DNA of 64,000 bases from Dichetophora obliterata (Eukaryota > Arthropoda > Insecta > Diptera > Sciomyzidae), in contig OY986435.1 in assembly GCA_963920525.1 (NCBI GenBank), positions 302,844,908 to 302,908,907 on the forward strand. The letters run 5' to 3'. Made by a program: the position numbers and the translations under genes. This document shows positions 11,132-22,284 of this stretch, in pieces. Within the stretch, counting starts at the first letter, position 1, and every line of letters starts with the position of its first letter. Below the pieces are notes generated by a model. The model did no database searches. It was not told the DNA's origin and worked only from the letters and a program-made list of their open reading frames with translations.

Positions 11132-11861
11132 CAGGGCTCGGATTTTGATGACCTAAAAAACTGCAAAAAATGACCTAAAAAAATGACAAAAATTACCTAA
11201 AAACTGACATAAAATTACATAAAAATAGCAAACAATTGCATAAAAAATAAACAAAAAATTTAGCCTTAAAAATAAAACATTAATAAATTAAAATTTATTT
11301 TATGCTAGCATATCTGAGTTTTTATCTAACACTTGTTTCATTTCTACATACCCTTTCGTCACCAGAGCTTTTTTTTTCATCGAAGTCTATAAACAAAGCA
11401 ATTCTTTTGTCGAGAGGTAATGTTTTTGATTGAAGGGACTAGGTTAAAGAAATATGTTTGAAAATTTGCATTTTGACATTTTTTAGTACGAAAACAAACA
11501 TAAAAAATATTTAACACAAGGTTAAAGGAATATGTTTAAAAATTTGCATTTTGACATTTTTAGTACGAAAACAAACAAAAAACTATTTAAAAATTATACT
11601 AAAATGACCTAAAAAACCAAAAAATGCTCTAAAAACGTTCAAAAATGACAATAAAATAACTTAAAAATTGCTAAAAATGGCCAATAAATGCCCTAAATCT
11701 TGTAGAAAAGACCTGAAAACTAAAAACGATGAAAAAAATGTCGTAAAAACTTTTTATATTTGGAATTTAGGACACATAAATGGACGTCTTAAATAAGCAG
11801 GAATTGTCTTAGAAGCATCAAAAAAAAAAAAAGATGACATGTCATCGAAATCCTAGCCCTG
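11132..11861. mobile_element. hAT-type non-autonomous element (CAGGGCT ends)
   Basis: Left end CAGGGCTCGGATTTTGATGA and right end, read inverted, CAGGGCTAGGATTTCGATGA: 18 of 20 bases agree. The flanking octamers ATAAAAAC (11124-11131) and ATAAGAAA (11862-11869) agree at 6 of 8, a decayed hAT duplication. The interior is rich in the word TGACCTAAAAA and relatives (TGACATAAAA, TTACCTAAAA), a subterminal-type repeat array that fills most of the 730 bp. Noncoding. Confidence 0.75.
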
Positions 11862-12240
11862 ATAAGAAATTATTATAAAATTTCACTCATATTAAAAAAC
11901 AGCAATTTTTCAGATCATATCTGAACTCTTGTATGACTAAAAAACAGATACGTCGTCGGACAGACGAAAGAAGCGAAGCTTTTCGCAGTTTCATAGATTT
12001 GATAATTCAATGGTTTTGTTAAAATAGAATACTTTTTGAATTCAAAACTTTTAGTTTTAATAAAGCTAATTGAAAAAAAAGCACGTTATAATCACACCAG
12101 TAAAGTTTTTTAACACTTCATTATTATTTTATTTTATTACATGTTATTATTTTTGAACTATTTTTGTAAATGCTTTCAACTATTTTTATGGAATTTTATG
12201 AATGAAATTATTGGTTTTTGGAATCTAAAATAGTAAACTT

Positions 12241-12429
12241 TTATTTAAGATATATGTCATCGATATATCTAGCCAATACTGCATCAATAGTTGTCCTTAT
12301 ACGTGTTGTAAAAATATTTGGATCGCTTATTATTTGCAAATTTAGTTTATAAAAAAGGAATTGTTGAAGTGCCTGTGAACATTCATGTTTTAAATCGCTA
12401 TTAAAATCTACACCTAAGACAATTGTCAT
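12241..12429 (-). pseudogene. Endonuclease-like fragment (GVDFN ... TTRIRTTIDAVLARY)
   Basis: A 62-codon minus-strand frame containing IVLGVDFNSDL and, 30 residues later, IFTTRIRTTIDAVLARYIDD. The spacing of the GDFN-like motif and the TT-R-TTIDAV motif resembles the C-terminal half of AP-endonuclease-type domains carried by insect mobile elements. The N-terminal part with the first catalytic residues was not found. Probably a short relic; family assignment is tentative. Confidence 0.45.
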
Positions 12430-12477
12430 TTAGTGAAAACTATCACTCAGTTCAATGGAACCTTGCTACTTTTGTTA

Positions 12478-12625
12478 CCTGGATAGCTAATGCACAATCC
12501 TTTTAATAGATTATTGTGATCTGCTTCAACATAGCTTAATGCATTCACAATAGGATATGTAGGATAGCTAAAGCACAATCCTGTTAATACATTTTTGGCA
12601 TCTACTGCAACATAGCTTTAGTTAA
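12478..12625. repeat. Direct duplication of about 80 bp
   Basis: GGATAGCTAATGCACAATCC followed by a variable stretch and CAACATAGCTT appears at about 12481-12538 and, with changes, at about 12563-12618 (GGATAGCTAAAGCACAATCC). It adjoins the endonuclease-like fragment and may belong to the same element. Confidence 0.6.
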
Positions 12626-12671
12626 TACTTAATATTGAACGAACCACATTACATAATAAAAGTTTTTGGAT

Positions 12672-12732
12672 TAGATGGTGGCGTGTAGAACTATCAATCG
12701 CAGGGTTTCGGATTCGATTCTCACTGCTTACA
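12672..12732 (+). repeat. tRNA-like segment, weak
   Basis: ATGGTGGCGTGTAGAACT followed 28 bp later by GGATTCGATTCTC, a good box B, but box A is poor and no cloverleaf forms. Confidence 0.3.
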
Positions 12733-13019
12733 AAGAAATATTTTTTATTTTATATTCTCTTGTTGTAGTGGAGGCAAGCTAAAAGCAACAACAATCCTAA
12801 GAAAAAGGTGTATGTAAAAAAGAGTCGTTTTTGAGATTTCACTCAAGCAAATCGCAAAACGAGGCGTAAAAAGCTTCGCTCCAAAATAAGAATGTTTGTT
12901 TTGATAAAAAAATTGAATCATTTTACAAACGTTTATACGAAAGAACATTTTATTATTGTTTTTTGTATTTGCGATCTCTAATGTTTCCGACACAATGCAA
13001 GCAGATTCCAGGTTCAACA

Positions 13020-13960
13020 TTAAAGTTTATTAAAAAAGAAATTTAACCCCGATAACATTCCCAAAACTATCACTATTCGCAGAAACTTCGCTTGTGGTTT
13101 ACTGGGAACAACATTATTATGGTTAGCTGGAAGTTTTTGCTGTTGAAGAAATGCGGGAGGGTAGGATCGGAGGATTATACGGTTGGTGAAAGAAAAAAAA
13201 AACAATGCCACCACGATTGACAGTATGACAGACAACTAGACATGGACGGACAGCAAAACAAGAAGAGGGATAAAAAAAGCACACTAAAAACAACGTCGGA
13301 ACGGAAAGCGAAAGAATGTGAAAACAGCGAAATGTCAAAAATACAACAATAACAACAAAAACAAGTCCATCGACAAAAAACGAACATAAACATAAGCAAG
13401 AAATTCCAACACATTATAGAGCAACATGTTCGCAGCAGCAGCAGCACCAGCAAAAAAACAATAAAACAACAATGATGGCAAGGCTGCTACAACGCGACAA
13501 AACTAACAGGAACTACAATCCATTCGTCCAATCGTTGCAGTGGAGACTCTGCAGCTATTTATGTAGTAGAGCAAGCGAGCAGGTCGCTATGAAAAAACTC
13601 CACCCCCTGCGTGGTGCGCCAACACTTTGAGCTGCCATGCTATGTGCGCATGTCCGCCATGCAGGCTGTTCTGTCCGTCTGTTTTAACGGCAAACATTTT
13701 GATGGATGGATGGCAACGAAAGCCACTCCTCGCAACACCAACAACAACAGCGCAGTTGTTGTTGGCTTGTGCGCTTGAGTTCTTTTGCTTTTTTTTTTGT
13801 GCGGCAGCACAACACAGTCGGGCCTGACAACTCGTTGCTTTTGTTTGCCTTTCAGTGCGTTCGGCGCGATTGGATGCAATAGAACTTTATGTATCTTTGA
13901 AATACGTCGTGTGCGGGGTTGCGAAATTAAAAATTTAAATAAAATTTCATAAGCCATTAA
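13020..13960. promoter_or_regulatory. GC-richer, non-repetitive island upstream of pb (candidate regulatory DNA)
   Basis: Unlike its surroundings this stretch has balanced base composition, CAG and CAA runs (13436-13480), GTTGTTG words, and complex sequence such as GGAGACTCTGCAGC and GTGCGCATGTCCGCC. No transposon ends or domains were found. Several frames of 60-105 codons exist on both strands but overlap and lack any recognisable domain, so I do not call a gene. It may be a conserved noncoding element or an unannotated 5' exon in the pb-zen interval. Placed here on composition only. Confidence 0.35.
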
Positions 13961-14350
13961 TAAAGTTTGAAAATTAATATATTCATAATTGCGTACATAT
14001 ATAATATTATATCAATACCGTTCGAGCAATGCATGGATGAACAGTTCGAAGTATGGCAAACTCGTTTGCTTACCGTTAAATAATGAAAACACAATCAAAC
14101 ATATTTAAAAGCGCTCTATAACTCCCGACTGATGTATAAAGTTGAACAAAATAAACAAACAAAAAATTCTATTGTAATCACAATAACAATTAAAACTACA
14201 CTGAAAAATGCTTTGCGTTGTTTCAATTTGTGTTCGGTGGAAAGAAACAATAATGAATTGAAGTAGATTTGCGTTTAGTTTCGATCAATTTTTTGAATAT
14301 GACTTTTTTAATATCTAATGAAAAAGAACTATGGGCTTTTTTTGTAAAAC

Positions 14351-14389
14351 CAGCGGCGGATCTGGAAAGATTTTGGGGGGGGGGGGGGG
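14351..14389. repeat. hAT-like end fragment with a run of 15 G
   Basis: CAGCGGCGGATCTGG at 14351 resembles the CAG(T/C)GGCG end of insect hAT elements, followed by TTTT and an uninterrupted G run at 14375-14389. The matching right end was not found. The long G run is unusual in this AT-rich window and may also be an assembly-sensitive site. Confidence 0.4.
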
Positions 14390-14604
14390 TGTAAATTATC
14401 AAAGATACTTATTTTCGATTTGAAAAAATTTAGTCTTTTTACAAATACATATGTACTTAAAATTAGATGACTTAAAAGTTTTCCATGAAGTTAAGAATCA
14501 ATCGGATGCTTATTGTCTTCAGGCTGATCTCGTAAACGATTTTTCATGGTTAAATCTAGACCAATTGTAACAAAACCTTTTAAAATGCTTTGTTGTTTCT
14601 TATT

Positions 14605-15251
14605 AGCTGCGTTCCTTTCGCCTTATTATAATCGCGATAACAAATTTTCTCAAAGGAACGGCAAGAAAAACGACTCGTAGAGGGCACAACCGTTGCAGTC
14701 AAAATTAAATTCAAACAAGCAATCGTGATACAATAACTATTAGGTGTCATGAGAACGTGTGTCGTTCAAAACTATTGTGAACTGTTATGGTAGCGATACC
14801 TTAGTGAACGATGTTTTTCTCTGAATGCGTTTTACTCTAAACGTCAGAAAAATTGTAAATTATTAAATTTAATTATTAATATTATGCAATTATACAAATA
14901 ATTTAAGTGCATTTGTTGGCTCCGCTGAATGCGTTCAATGTGTGTGACACACGCGGTGTGTTTTGTTTTCTTTTGTTTAACATTCGATGCTCGCAGCTCG
15001 TGAGTAAATAGGCAGCTGTCATGGCTACCTAATAGTCATTGTATCAAACAAACAAATAATTCAAAAAATGAAATGACAGCTCATAAAAATATACAAGTGC
15101 GGCACCTGTGTTTCAAAATTTTTAAAGGCTACATCACAATTTTATATGGATATCAAAAATAATCCTATTTGTTATATGATTATTATTTTTGTTTTTGCTT
15201 TGCATGTAAAAAACATAATCTGGATTATTTTGAAGCGAATGGAACGCAGCT
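14605..15251. mobile_element. TIR element with AGCTGCGTTCC ends
   Basis: AGCTGCGTTCCTTTCGCC at the left end and its inverted partner at the right (read inverted AGCTGCGTTCCATTCGCT), about 22 of 29 bases matching overall including the inner ATAATC. TATT/ATTATT flanks are compatible with a short duplication but not decisive. Noncoding, about 650 bp, superfamily unknown. Confidence 0.55.
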
Positions 15252-15330
15252 ATTATTAGATAATTTCTCCTATATCGTTTGATTATACCTTAGATAACAC
15301 TTAGCTTGCAAGGCTATTCGAAATTCATCA

Positions 15331-16020
15331 CCTAAGCGTTATTTTTGATTCAGGCCTTAGTTTTAGCTGTCATTTAAATCATATTATCCGCAAAGCATAC
15401 TCCATATTAGCGTTTGTTAGGCGCAATAGTACTGGTTACTCTGACCCATACACATTTAAAAAATTTATATGCGTTCCTCTTAAGATCTAGCCTTGAGTAC
15501 GCTTCATTTATTTGGAGCCCATTTTATTCAGTGCATATTACTATATTGCAGCAAGTTCAAAAAAGATTTTTGAAATTTGCTCTACGTTCAATAAGTTTGT
15601 CGGATCCTCTTTCTTCCTATAGAATGCGTTGCCTGCATATTGGTCTGTCTTCTCTTGAAGTTAGAAGGTTATTGCACAGTATAATGATCATTTACGATTT
15701 GATCAACGGAAACATCATCTGTGAGAAGTTACTTGAATTATAATCGTTTAATATTCCACAAAGAATGCTCCGTTTATCTGCAAAGATTATTTTATATTAA
15801 TTGCCATAGAAACAATTATGCCATTAATGAGCCAATTAATATAGTACTTTTAGCTATAAACAGAATGTATATTAATAACTTAATTGATTTTTCTATGCCT
15901 AAAAATGCCCTTAAAACTATTACTCGATTGTTAAACAGTTTATAATTTTGTTCTTATTTTATATCCTGATTTGTGATGTCTATAAGGGTAATTTATCCAT
16001 AAACGAAATAAATAAATAGA
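15331..16020 (+). mobile_element. Non-LTR retrotransposon 3' fragment
   Basis: Only the region after the catalytic core of a Jockey-like ORF2 remains: VIFDSGLSFSCHLNHIIRKA, then a frame change, then LRSSLEYASFIWSPFY, ILQQVQKRFLKFALR and a C-terminal LINKMYINN-type tail. It ends in a short A-rich tail (AAACGAAATAAATAAATAGA) near 16000. At least two frameshifts occur (near 15460 and 15720-15745). This is a dead 5'-truncated copy from a different lineage than the minus-strand elements at 8144 and 18950. Confidence 0.8.
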
Positions 16021-16395
16021 CAAATTGTACTTTTTTGAATTGAAATCATCGAATTGTTTAAGAAGAATTTTTTCCATTCACATACACGCACATTTCCGTA
16101 TTTATTATTTCTCCCTTTTTCTGGAATAATATCTTAGCGAAAATTAAATTTAAACTCTAAATTTAACTAATTTTGGAATTAAGGTTGATTTATTCAAATT
16201 TTTCACATTTATTCCATCATAAAAACATTGCACAATTATATTTTCATGTATGTGCAAAAAACATAGTACTTTTCAATAAAAAAAATTAAAGGAACTTTAA
16301 ACTTATTGTTCTGACGTTACGACTATGATATGGTAAACTTTGAAAAATAAATTATATCAGTATTAATAATACTGATTGTTAGATAGTCAATAGAT

Positions 16396-17338
16396 CAGGC
16401 CGGCGCGCGCGGGAGGTTTTGGGGGTTCAAACACCCCAGGAGGGTTTCGAACTATACTTTTTAAATTCACAGAACTGTATGATTATGAAAAATTTCCATG
16501 AAGCAAAGTTATATTAATTATGATTTATTATAATTCTTCATCATTGAGGCTTCCCTATTAAAGTTTAAATTAAACATGGCAACTCTATTGAAAAACAACT
16601 CAGATGCAGATTTTTATCGAATTTCAACCTACCTACCATACCTAGACTTATTCGTCACTCACCATAAAGATCGTTTTCTTAAGCACAGTGGAATATTATC
16701 GAATTTGAGATATCTTTTTCCATCAAAAATTTTAACCCTTGATGAAGAAGCCTGCAACCAATTATTTTAAAAATACTCCACGATTTTGCGTGACGATTCT
16801 TTCGAAGTATGGATCAATAAAATGAAACTTTGGCGAAGAAGGATTTTTGATAAAAATATCAACATCTCTATCGAAGCTCTTGGCATCTGCAACACAACTG
16901 CTTTTTCAAATGTTCACCAAATCTTGCTGGTAATGGCTGCGTTACCAGTGACGACCTCATCGAACGAACGCTCTTTTTCAACATTACGCCGGTTAAAAAA
17001 TTAGTTGCGTTCTGCTATGAGCGAAAATCGGCTGAACGGATTGGCTGCACTTAATATTCATCGGGACGTTGAAGTTCGTGTAGATGCAGTATTGGACGAT
17101 TTTTTTTTGTACCCCGGTGCATTAATTTATTGAAGGAATAGTTTTGTATAGAGTATTTGTATTTGCTGGGAATACTAACAAATAATCTGAAAATGTATAA
17201 CTGAAATCTCATAGTTTTATATTCAATATATAATATTTTCTGTACATCCATTTTTTGATAGTTTTCTTTGTACCTAGAATTCCTTATTTTTTAGTCAAAA
17301 TCCCCCTCCCCCAGGACCATATCCTGTACACGGGCCTG
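16396..17338 (+). mobile_element. hAT element (CAGGCC ends), decayed
   Basis: Left end CAGGCCGGCGCGCGC and right end, inverted, CAGGCCCGTGTACAGG. The flanking octamers CAATAGAT (16388-16395) and CATTAGAT (17339-17346) agree at 7 of 8. Inside both ends are GGGGG-rich stretches typical of this hAT lineage. It carries the C-terminal part of a transposase. At 943 bp it is a deletion derivative of a larger element. Confidence 0.85.
16576..17105 (+). pseudogene. hAT transposase C-terminal domain relic
   Basis: Two frames interrupted by stops. The first (about 16576-16770) reads YLPYLDLFVTHHKDRFLKHSG and LDEEACNQLF. The second (16786 on) reads FEVWINKMKLWRRR, then ALPVTTSSNERSFSTLRRLK, a stop, and LNGLAALNIHRDVEV. 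The ERSFSTLRRLK block followed by LRS-M and NGLAALNIHRD is the hAT C-terminal dimerisation domain of the zinc-finger MYM/TTF-type lineage. At least two stop codons and missing N-terminal domains make it non-functional. Confidence 0.85.
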
Positions 17339-17388
17339 CATTAGATAGAAAGTTATCAATAACTTCGTTAATATTTATTTTGATGTCT

Positions 17389-17712
17389 CTATGTATATGC
17401 AATAATGCGAGTCAATCGTTCTTGTTGCATAGTTGAACGTAACCATGTTTTTAATCGTCGCAGTGTAGAAAAACTTCGCTCAGCTGTTGCTACACTGATA
17501 GGAAGCGTGGCAAAGATAGCAAACGTTTTAAAAATTAGTAGAAAAATGTCACAAATATCACAAAGAGTAAAAACAATGTTGATATCATTAACCTTAGTTT
17601 CGCTCGCCCATGTACACTGCCAAATTTGAAGTTCATGAAATAATCGAATTGGAATTAGTTCCTTATTACCGTCACAAAATAGAACTATTATCTTAGAAAT
17701 GTTAACACTCAA
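17389..17712 (-). pseudogene. Second hAT transposase C-terminal relic, opposite strand
   Basis: A 107-codon minus-strand frame with WQCTWASETKVNDINIVF and then LPISVATAERSFSTLRRLKT followed by WLRSTMQQERLTR. It is the same domain as the relic at 16576-17105 but more typical in its ATAERSFSTLRRLK block, so it comes from another copy. It lies about 50 bp beyond the right end of that element and points towards it (tail to tail). No terminal repeats could be assigned. Confidence 0.85.
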
Positions 17713-17770
17713 CTGTTTAGCTTTTCAAGGTTGTGTTTATTAATTTTGTTTGGCAGAAATTCAGGTGAAG

Positions 17771-18170
17771 GTGACGTTTTTATGAAGCGATGCGAGAAGA
17801 GTATGACCATTTTGCTTGTAGAATAACATGATCTGTAATCTTTTGCAAAAAAACAAAATATAATTATTTGTAAGGCAAACACTTACATCGAGGTAGTGAC
17901 TTCGCCCTTTTTTTAAAAATGAGGAGCCTGAAAATAAAGTTACAGCTCGTTATGTACTCAACTTAACAGCCATTTTTTAAACAATGCATTTTAAAGACGC
18001 GTTATTTTCTTACAAATAAAAATTTAAACAAAAGCTCGAAGTCACTACCTCAGCGTAAGTGTTTACTTTACAAGTATACATATTTTGTTTTTTTTCAGAT
18101 GATTACAGATCATGTTATTCTGCAAGCCAAATGGTCCTACTCTTCTCGCATCGCTTCATAAAAGCGCCAC
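17771..18170. mobile_element. Foldback MITE, about 150-bp arms
   Basis: Left arm 17771-17915 and right arm 18010-18170 are inverted copies (outer parts GAAGCGATGCGAGAAGAGTA and inverted GAAGCGATGCGAGAAGAGTA), roughly 85% alike through GGTAGTGACTTCG. The central spacer is about 95 bp. Noncoding. Could form a large hairpin. Confidence 0.8.
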
Positions 18171-18920
18171 GTACACGCAAATGACGTCACAAAAAAAACA
18201 ACATTTTTGTTAGTACTTTAATAATGGTTGAAATCAATAAAAAAAACTATATCAATTACTCTGGCCATTTTTTGTAGTATTCTTTTAAAAGACGCCTTCA
18301 CAATCGCTTATGTATACATAAAAGTACCCTTAAGCTATGGGCACAATTATTTACTTCAAAGTATACAAAAGTTAAGTATTTAAAAGTTATTGGGGGTAAT
18401 TACCCCCTTTATCTCCCTTGTATCCACGCCTGTGTAAAACGCACGCAATCCCTTCACTTGGGGTTTTTTGTCTGGCACTTCCATTTCCATATAAATATGA
18501 ACCAGGGTTGCCAACTTTATGGGTTTCCCCGCAGTGGGTCTCAAAATTCGCCGATTTTTCATCAGTTCCTCTCAAAAAAAGTTTTAATGAATTTACTTAT
18601 AGACTTTTGAATATTACAATAAATAAGGAATGAATTTTATAAATTTTATGAAAACAATTCATTTTGGTTAAAAAAAACACACTATAAAATTAAAAAAAAA
18701 TAACTTTAAAAAAGGAAAATGTGTTTTCGAGTCGCGACTTCAAACTTTAAAGCTACAATTTGTCAATGGCCCGATTCCAAAGCATGTTAAAGGCTGGTTT
18801 TAGGCAAAAATTTTTTCAAAATCTATTTTTTTTCTATTTAATTATTGCTGTACAACTATTCACAAAAATGTCAAGAAAATTTATTAATCAATCCCGCTTA
18901 TAATACAGATTCTCTAGAAC
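18171..18920. other. Spacer with an 18-bp palindrome, nothing else recognised
   Basis: Contains GGGGGTAATTACCCCC (18391-18406), a perfect palindrome, and words such as GGGTTTCCCCGCAG that recur in altered form at 23110-23165 and 24905-24970 (AAATTCCCCGCAAA). No coding region supported. Confidence 0.4.
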
Positions 18921-19317
18921 TTAACCCTTTCGCCGCGGAGTTTTGTATTTGTATTTATTTATTTATTTGATATATCAGTGCAACAAGGTAATAACCTTAT
19001 GATTAAAGCACTGGCATCGTAGAAATTAAGCAATTAGTAATTAAACATTTGTATTAAACTTAAAAATTATTCAATCTTAATTAATTTTTCATAAAAAAAT
19101 ACAAGGGAAAAGAAGAATGAAAATAAATATATCTTAAACTAGTATTACTAACTAAATATTGGAATCATTGTCCTGATATTTTTATCATTTCAAGTAATTG
19201 TAGTACAACTTATAACAATGATATAATTTAATTTGAAAACTAATGAGAAAAATTAAATATATTTTAGAAAAAGTTTTCATGTTATACAAAAATAATTTGA
19301 TAGTTAAAAATTTAAAA

Positions 19318-20937
19318 TTATTGCAACGTAGAAAGATATGCAAGTAGTTTGTTTTTGAACTGCACAGCGTTTTGAATAGATCGAAAGACAGCGAGTTCCA
19401 ACGAGTTCCAAAGTTCCAAAGTTCCAGAGTTCCAAAGACGAATTGCATAAATATAGAATTGCCTCTCAGATGTTAGACAGAAATGACGAAATTGTATTAA
19501 TGAATTGGACCGATTAGATCTCGAGACAGTAAGACGGTTATGCAAGTAAGAAGGTTCCTTAGTATATAACAATTTATGGAGCAATAATAAAGTTCGCAAT
19601 TTAAAAATGCTTTCCAGGGTCATATTGTATATTTGTATTGCATAGTGAGATACATGATCAGAACGTTTTAAACCATAAACGTAGCTAGCTATGTTGTTAA
19701 AAGCTACTTTTAGTTTTTGCTTACTTGTGCAATCACAATTAGCGAAAATTTCACAACCATATAGAATGGTAGGGAGAATGTAAACTTTTGCGATTAGAAG
19801 TCTAATATAAAGTGGTGTGAATGATTGTGCAATCATTAATACCCTAAGCATACCATAAACCCTGCCAATTGTATTTCCAATGTGTGAGTTCCAAGTCAAA
19901 GTCCTGTTGAAGATTAATCCGAGATTTTTTGCTGAGTCAACAAAATCAATTGCCGAATTGTTGAGCGTAATTTTTGGAAATTCTGAAACATCGATTATTT
20001 TTTTGGAAATAATTAAACACTTCGACTTCTTTGGGTTGAGACACAAGCCATTTTCACTTGCCCATGTTGTTACGCGCACAAGCTCATTATTGATGGCAGA
20101 TACACAATTTGAAATATTATTGCGTGAGCAACTAACAAACAGTTGTACATCATCAGCGTACATATGGACGTTACAATATTGGAGAACTTTTGGTAAATCA
20201 TTTACATAGAGTGAAAACAGAAGGGGTCCAATTATAGAGCCCTGAGGAACACCCCTATTGAGGGTCAAAAATTCTGACGTCTTGTTATTGGCAAAAACAG
20301 CTTGAGATCGATCTGATAGGTATGACTGCAATAAGTTACTTGCTGAAGAAGAGAAATTAAACATTTGAGATAATTTACTCTTAAGAATAACATGATCAAC
20401 TGTATCGAATGCCTTTGAATGGTCTAGAAGAATTAAGAAACTTACTTTACTATCATCCAATCCTGCTCTTATTTCTTCAACTACGTCTATTAGTGCAGTG
20501 ACGCAACTCCTCTTTGCCCTAAACCCAGACTGCCTTTCGGACAGCAAGTTATTGTCGCAAATAAATTTGCTAGTTTGCTGGTGTACAATCAATTCAAACG
20601 CTTTTGCTAAGTATGATAAAATGGCCACAGGTCGATATTCATTGCGTGTTTTTGGTATTGGAATGATTTTGGCTTGCTTCCAATATTTTGGAAAGACAGA
20701 AGTAGTGAGAATTGTGTTAAATATGTGGGTTATATAAGGTAGTACTAATGGAAGAAGGATTTTAAGAAAGTGTGGATGAATTTCATCGAAACCTACTGCG
20801 TTGGACTTTATTGACAGGAGACTAGTCAGTGCCTCACTTCGGTCTACGCAACGGAAAGAAAAAGCCATATCTGCACCAAGGGTAATAGACGGAGAACCAT
20901 TTCTACAAGTAGTAACATTATTAATAACGGAAGGCAT
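19318..20937 (-). pseudogene. Reverse transcriptase domain of ORF2 (long open frame, YADD intact)
   Basis: A 539-codon open frame. In order it shows SNAVGFDEIHPHFLK, FPKYWKQAKIIPIPKT, YRPVAILSYLAKAFE, QSGFRAKRSC, ILLDHSKAFDTVDH (first catalytic aspartate), RGVPQGSIIGPLLFSLYVND and HMYADDVQLF (catalytic YADD near residue 260), then LNPKKSKCL and the C-terminal LPTILYGCEIF and AIRLWNS blocks. Near the C-terminus the sequence RLWNSGTLELWNSLELAVF shows an expansion made by repeats of GTTCCAAA (19397-19437). The first methionine is internal; the true protein began upstream in the endonuclease frame. Confidence 0.9.
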
Positions 20938-20987
20938 GGTAATGTTTACAAAATTATTGTTAAGGTCTTTTACATCAATATTCTCAT

Positions 20988-21962
20988 CTACAACAGCCAG
21001 GTTTTACCAACTCCAATATCACGGATTTCTTTCCAAATCTTTCTTGATTCAACTGCGTGTTTATATATGTTGCTGTAGAATTTTTTCTTTAATGCAGCTA
21101 TTTCATTGTTTACTTTTTTTCTCATTTCTTTAAATTCACTATACAATTCTGGAGTTTTGAATTGCTTCCACCGGTTGTATAAAGCGTTTCGTTTTGCTAG
21201 AAGCCCTTTGATATAATTGTTAAACCAAGGTTTTTGTTGCGTTTTAATGGCTTTAGTCTTTAATGGTACGAATTCTTTAAAAAGGTTAATAATATTTTGC
21301 TGCAGATAACAAACCTGGTCTTCACTTGATGACATTCCATAAATGCCTTGCCAATTTATCTTTCTAGCTTCTTGATCGAGATGGTAATAGTCAATATTCT
21401 TAAAATCATGAAAGGTGAAACAATACGGCTCATTTTCCATATGGAAATCAAAAGCTAAGAAGAGAAAATCGTGCTTGGAAATGTTGGGTACTGATAGCTG
21501 GTCATAGAGAAGTATTTTAGTTAGATCATTAACAAAGAACAGGTCTAGAAGGGTATTGATTGAGTGAGTGAAGTGAGTAGGTTGGGAGTTATTAACTGAC
21601 AGAAGGCCTAAGTCACGCATATCATTACTTAAGTGATTTTCCATTATTAAATTGCTGTTGAAGTCTCCTGCAATGACAATGTGTGAATAGGATATCGACA
21701 AATTTTCTATGAGGCTTATGAGATGAGAAGTATCTACAGTACGACTAGGACGATAGACAGTACCGATAAGCATTTTGCTGGAACCATTCGATAACGATAT
21801 GAACAAAACTTCGATTGCACTTTCGAGAGGAGATGTATATTTATGTCTACAAGGGATATTATTGCGCACATACATGGCCACACCGCCAGCATGGCTCAGT
21901 CTATCTGCTCGGAAAATTTTGTAACCTTTTAACATAAACAACGGCATTTGGCATTTCGACAA
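20988..21962 (-). pseudogene. AP-like endonuclease domain of ORF2
   Basis: A 324-codon frame. Visible endonuclease motifs are LSHAGGVAMYVRNNI (residues about 21-35), IGTVYRPSR, VIAGDFNSNL (catalytic aspartate and asparagine, near residue 98), and SKHDFLFLAF (the SDH-like catalytic block near residue 165). The linker with PWFNNYIKGLLAKRN and IWKEIRDIGVG follows. The first catalytic residues (N and E) at the N-terminus are missing through truncation. A frameshift near 20985 disconnects it from the reverse transcriptase. Confidence 0.88.
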
Positions 21963-22284
21963 TTTTCGGCAGTTTTATTTCAGAAACTGGCAAAGAAATG
22001 CAAATTTTGGCTTCAGTTATTGATATAGAACAGAAATATAAGATATTTTGCATACTTGAGAATTTGCTTATGCGTTATATATCCTGGGATAAATTCTGTC
22101 CTCTAGAGGGCGCTATATTAAATTTAATGTAACGTCACATAGTCTATAGCCAGCAGACGATCAAAACGCTTCCAGCGATACCTCATGAGGGTGGAACAGA
22201 TGAACATACATACATCCATACCGTCAAACTCAAATTTGCCAAATTTTCTGGGACATATAATCCCAGTAGGGGCGAAAGGGTTAA

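Larger units (their letters stand above)
18950..21966 (-). mobile_element. Jockey-like non-LTR retrotransposon, 5'-truncated, nested in piggyBac MITE
   Basis: Minus-strand element with most of the AP-endonuclease, a complete reverse transcriptase region, a 3'UTR of about 350 bp and a short (TAAA)n tail at 18951-18970. The flanks GGAGTTTTGTATTT (18936-18949) and GGCAGTTTTATTT (about 21968-21980) look like a target-site duplication with small differences. ORF1 and the start of ORF2 are missing. It is better preserved than the copy at 8144-10482. Confidence 0.88.
18925..22280. mobile_element. piggyBac-type element with nested retrotransposon
   Basis: TTAA at 18921-18924 is followed by CCCTTTCGCC, and GGCGAAAGGG at 22271-22280 is followed by TTAA: a 10-bp perfect terminal inverted repeat with the TTAA duplication diagnostic of piggyBac. 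Subtracting the inserted retrotransposon (about 18950-21966) leaves only about 340 bp, so this was a small non-autonomous piggyBac MITE. No transposase is present. Confidence 0.8.

Noticed and set aside
13123..13957. Frames of 60-105 codons on both strands in the GC-richer island
   Set aside because: Mutually overlapping, Cys/Phe/Ser-rich low-complexity products with no family resemblance; better explained by open composition.
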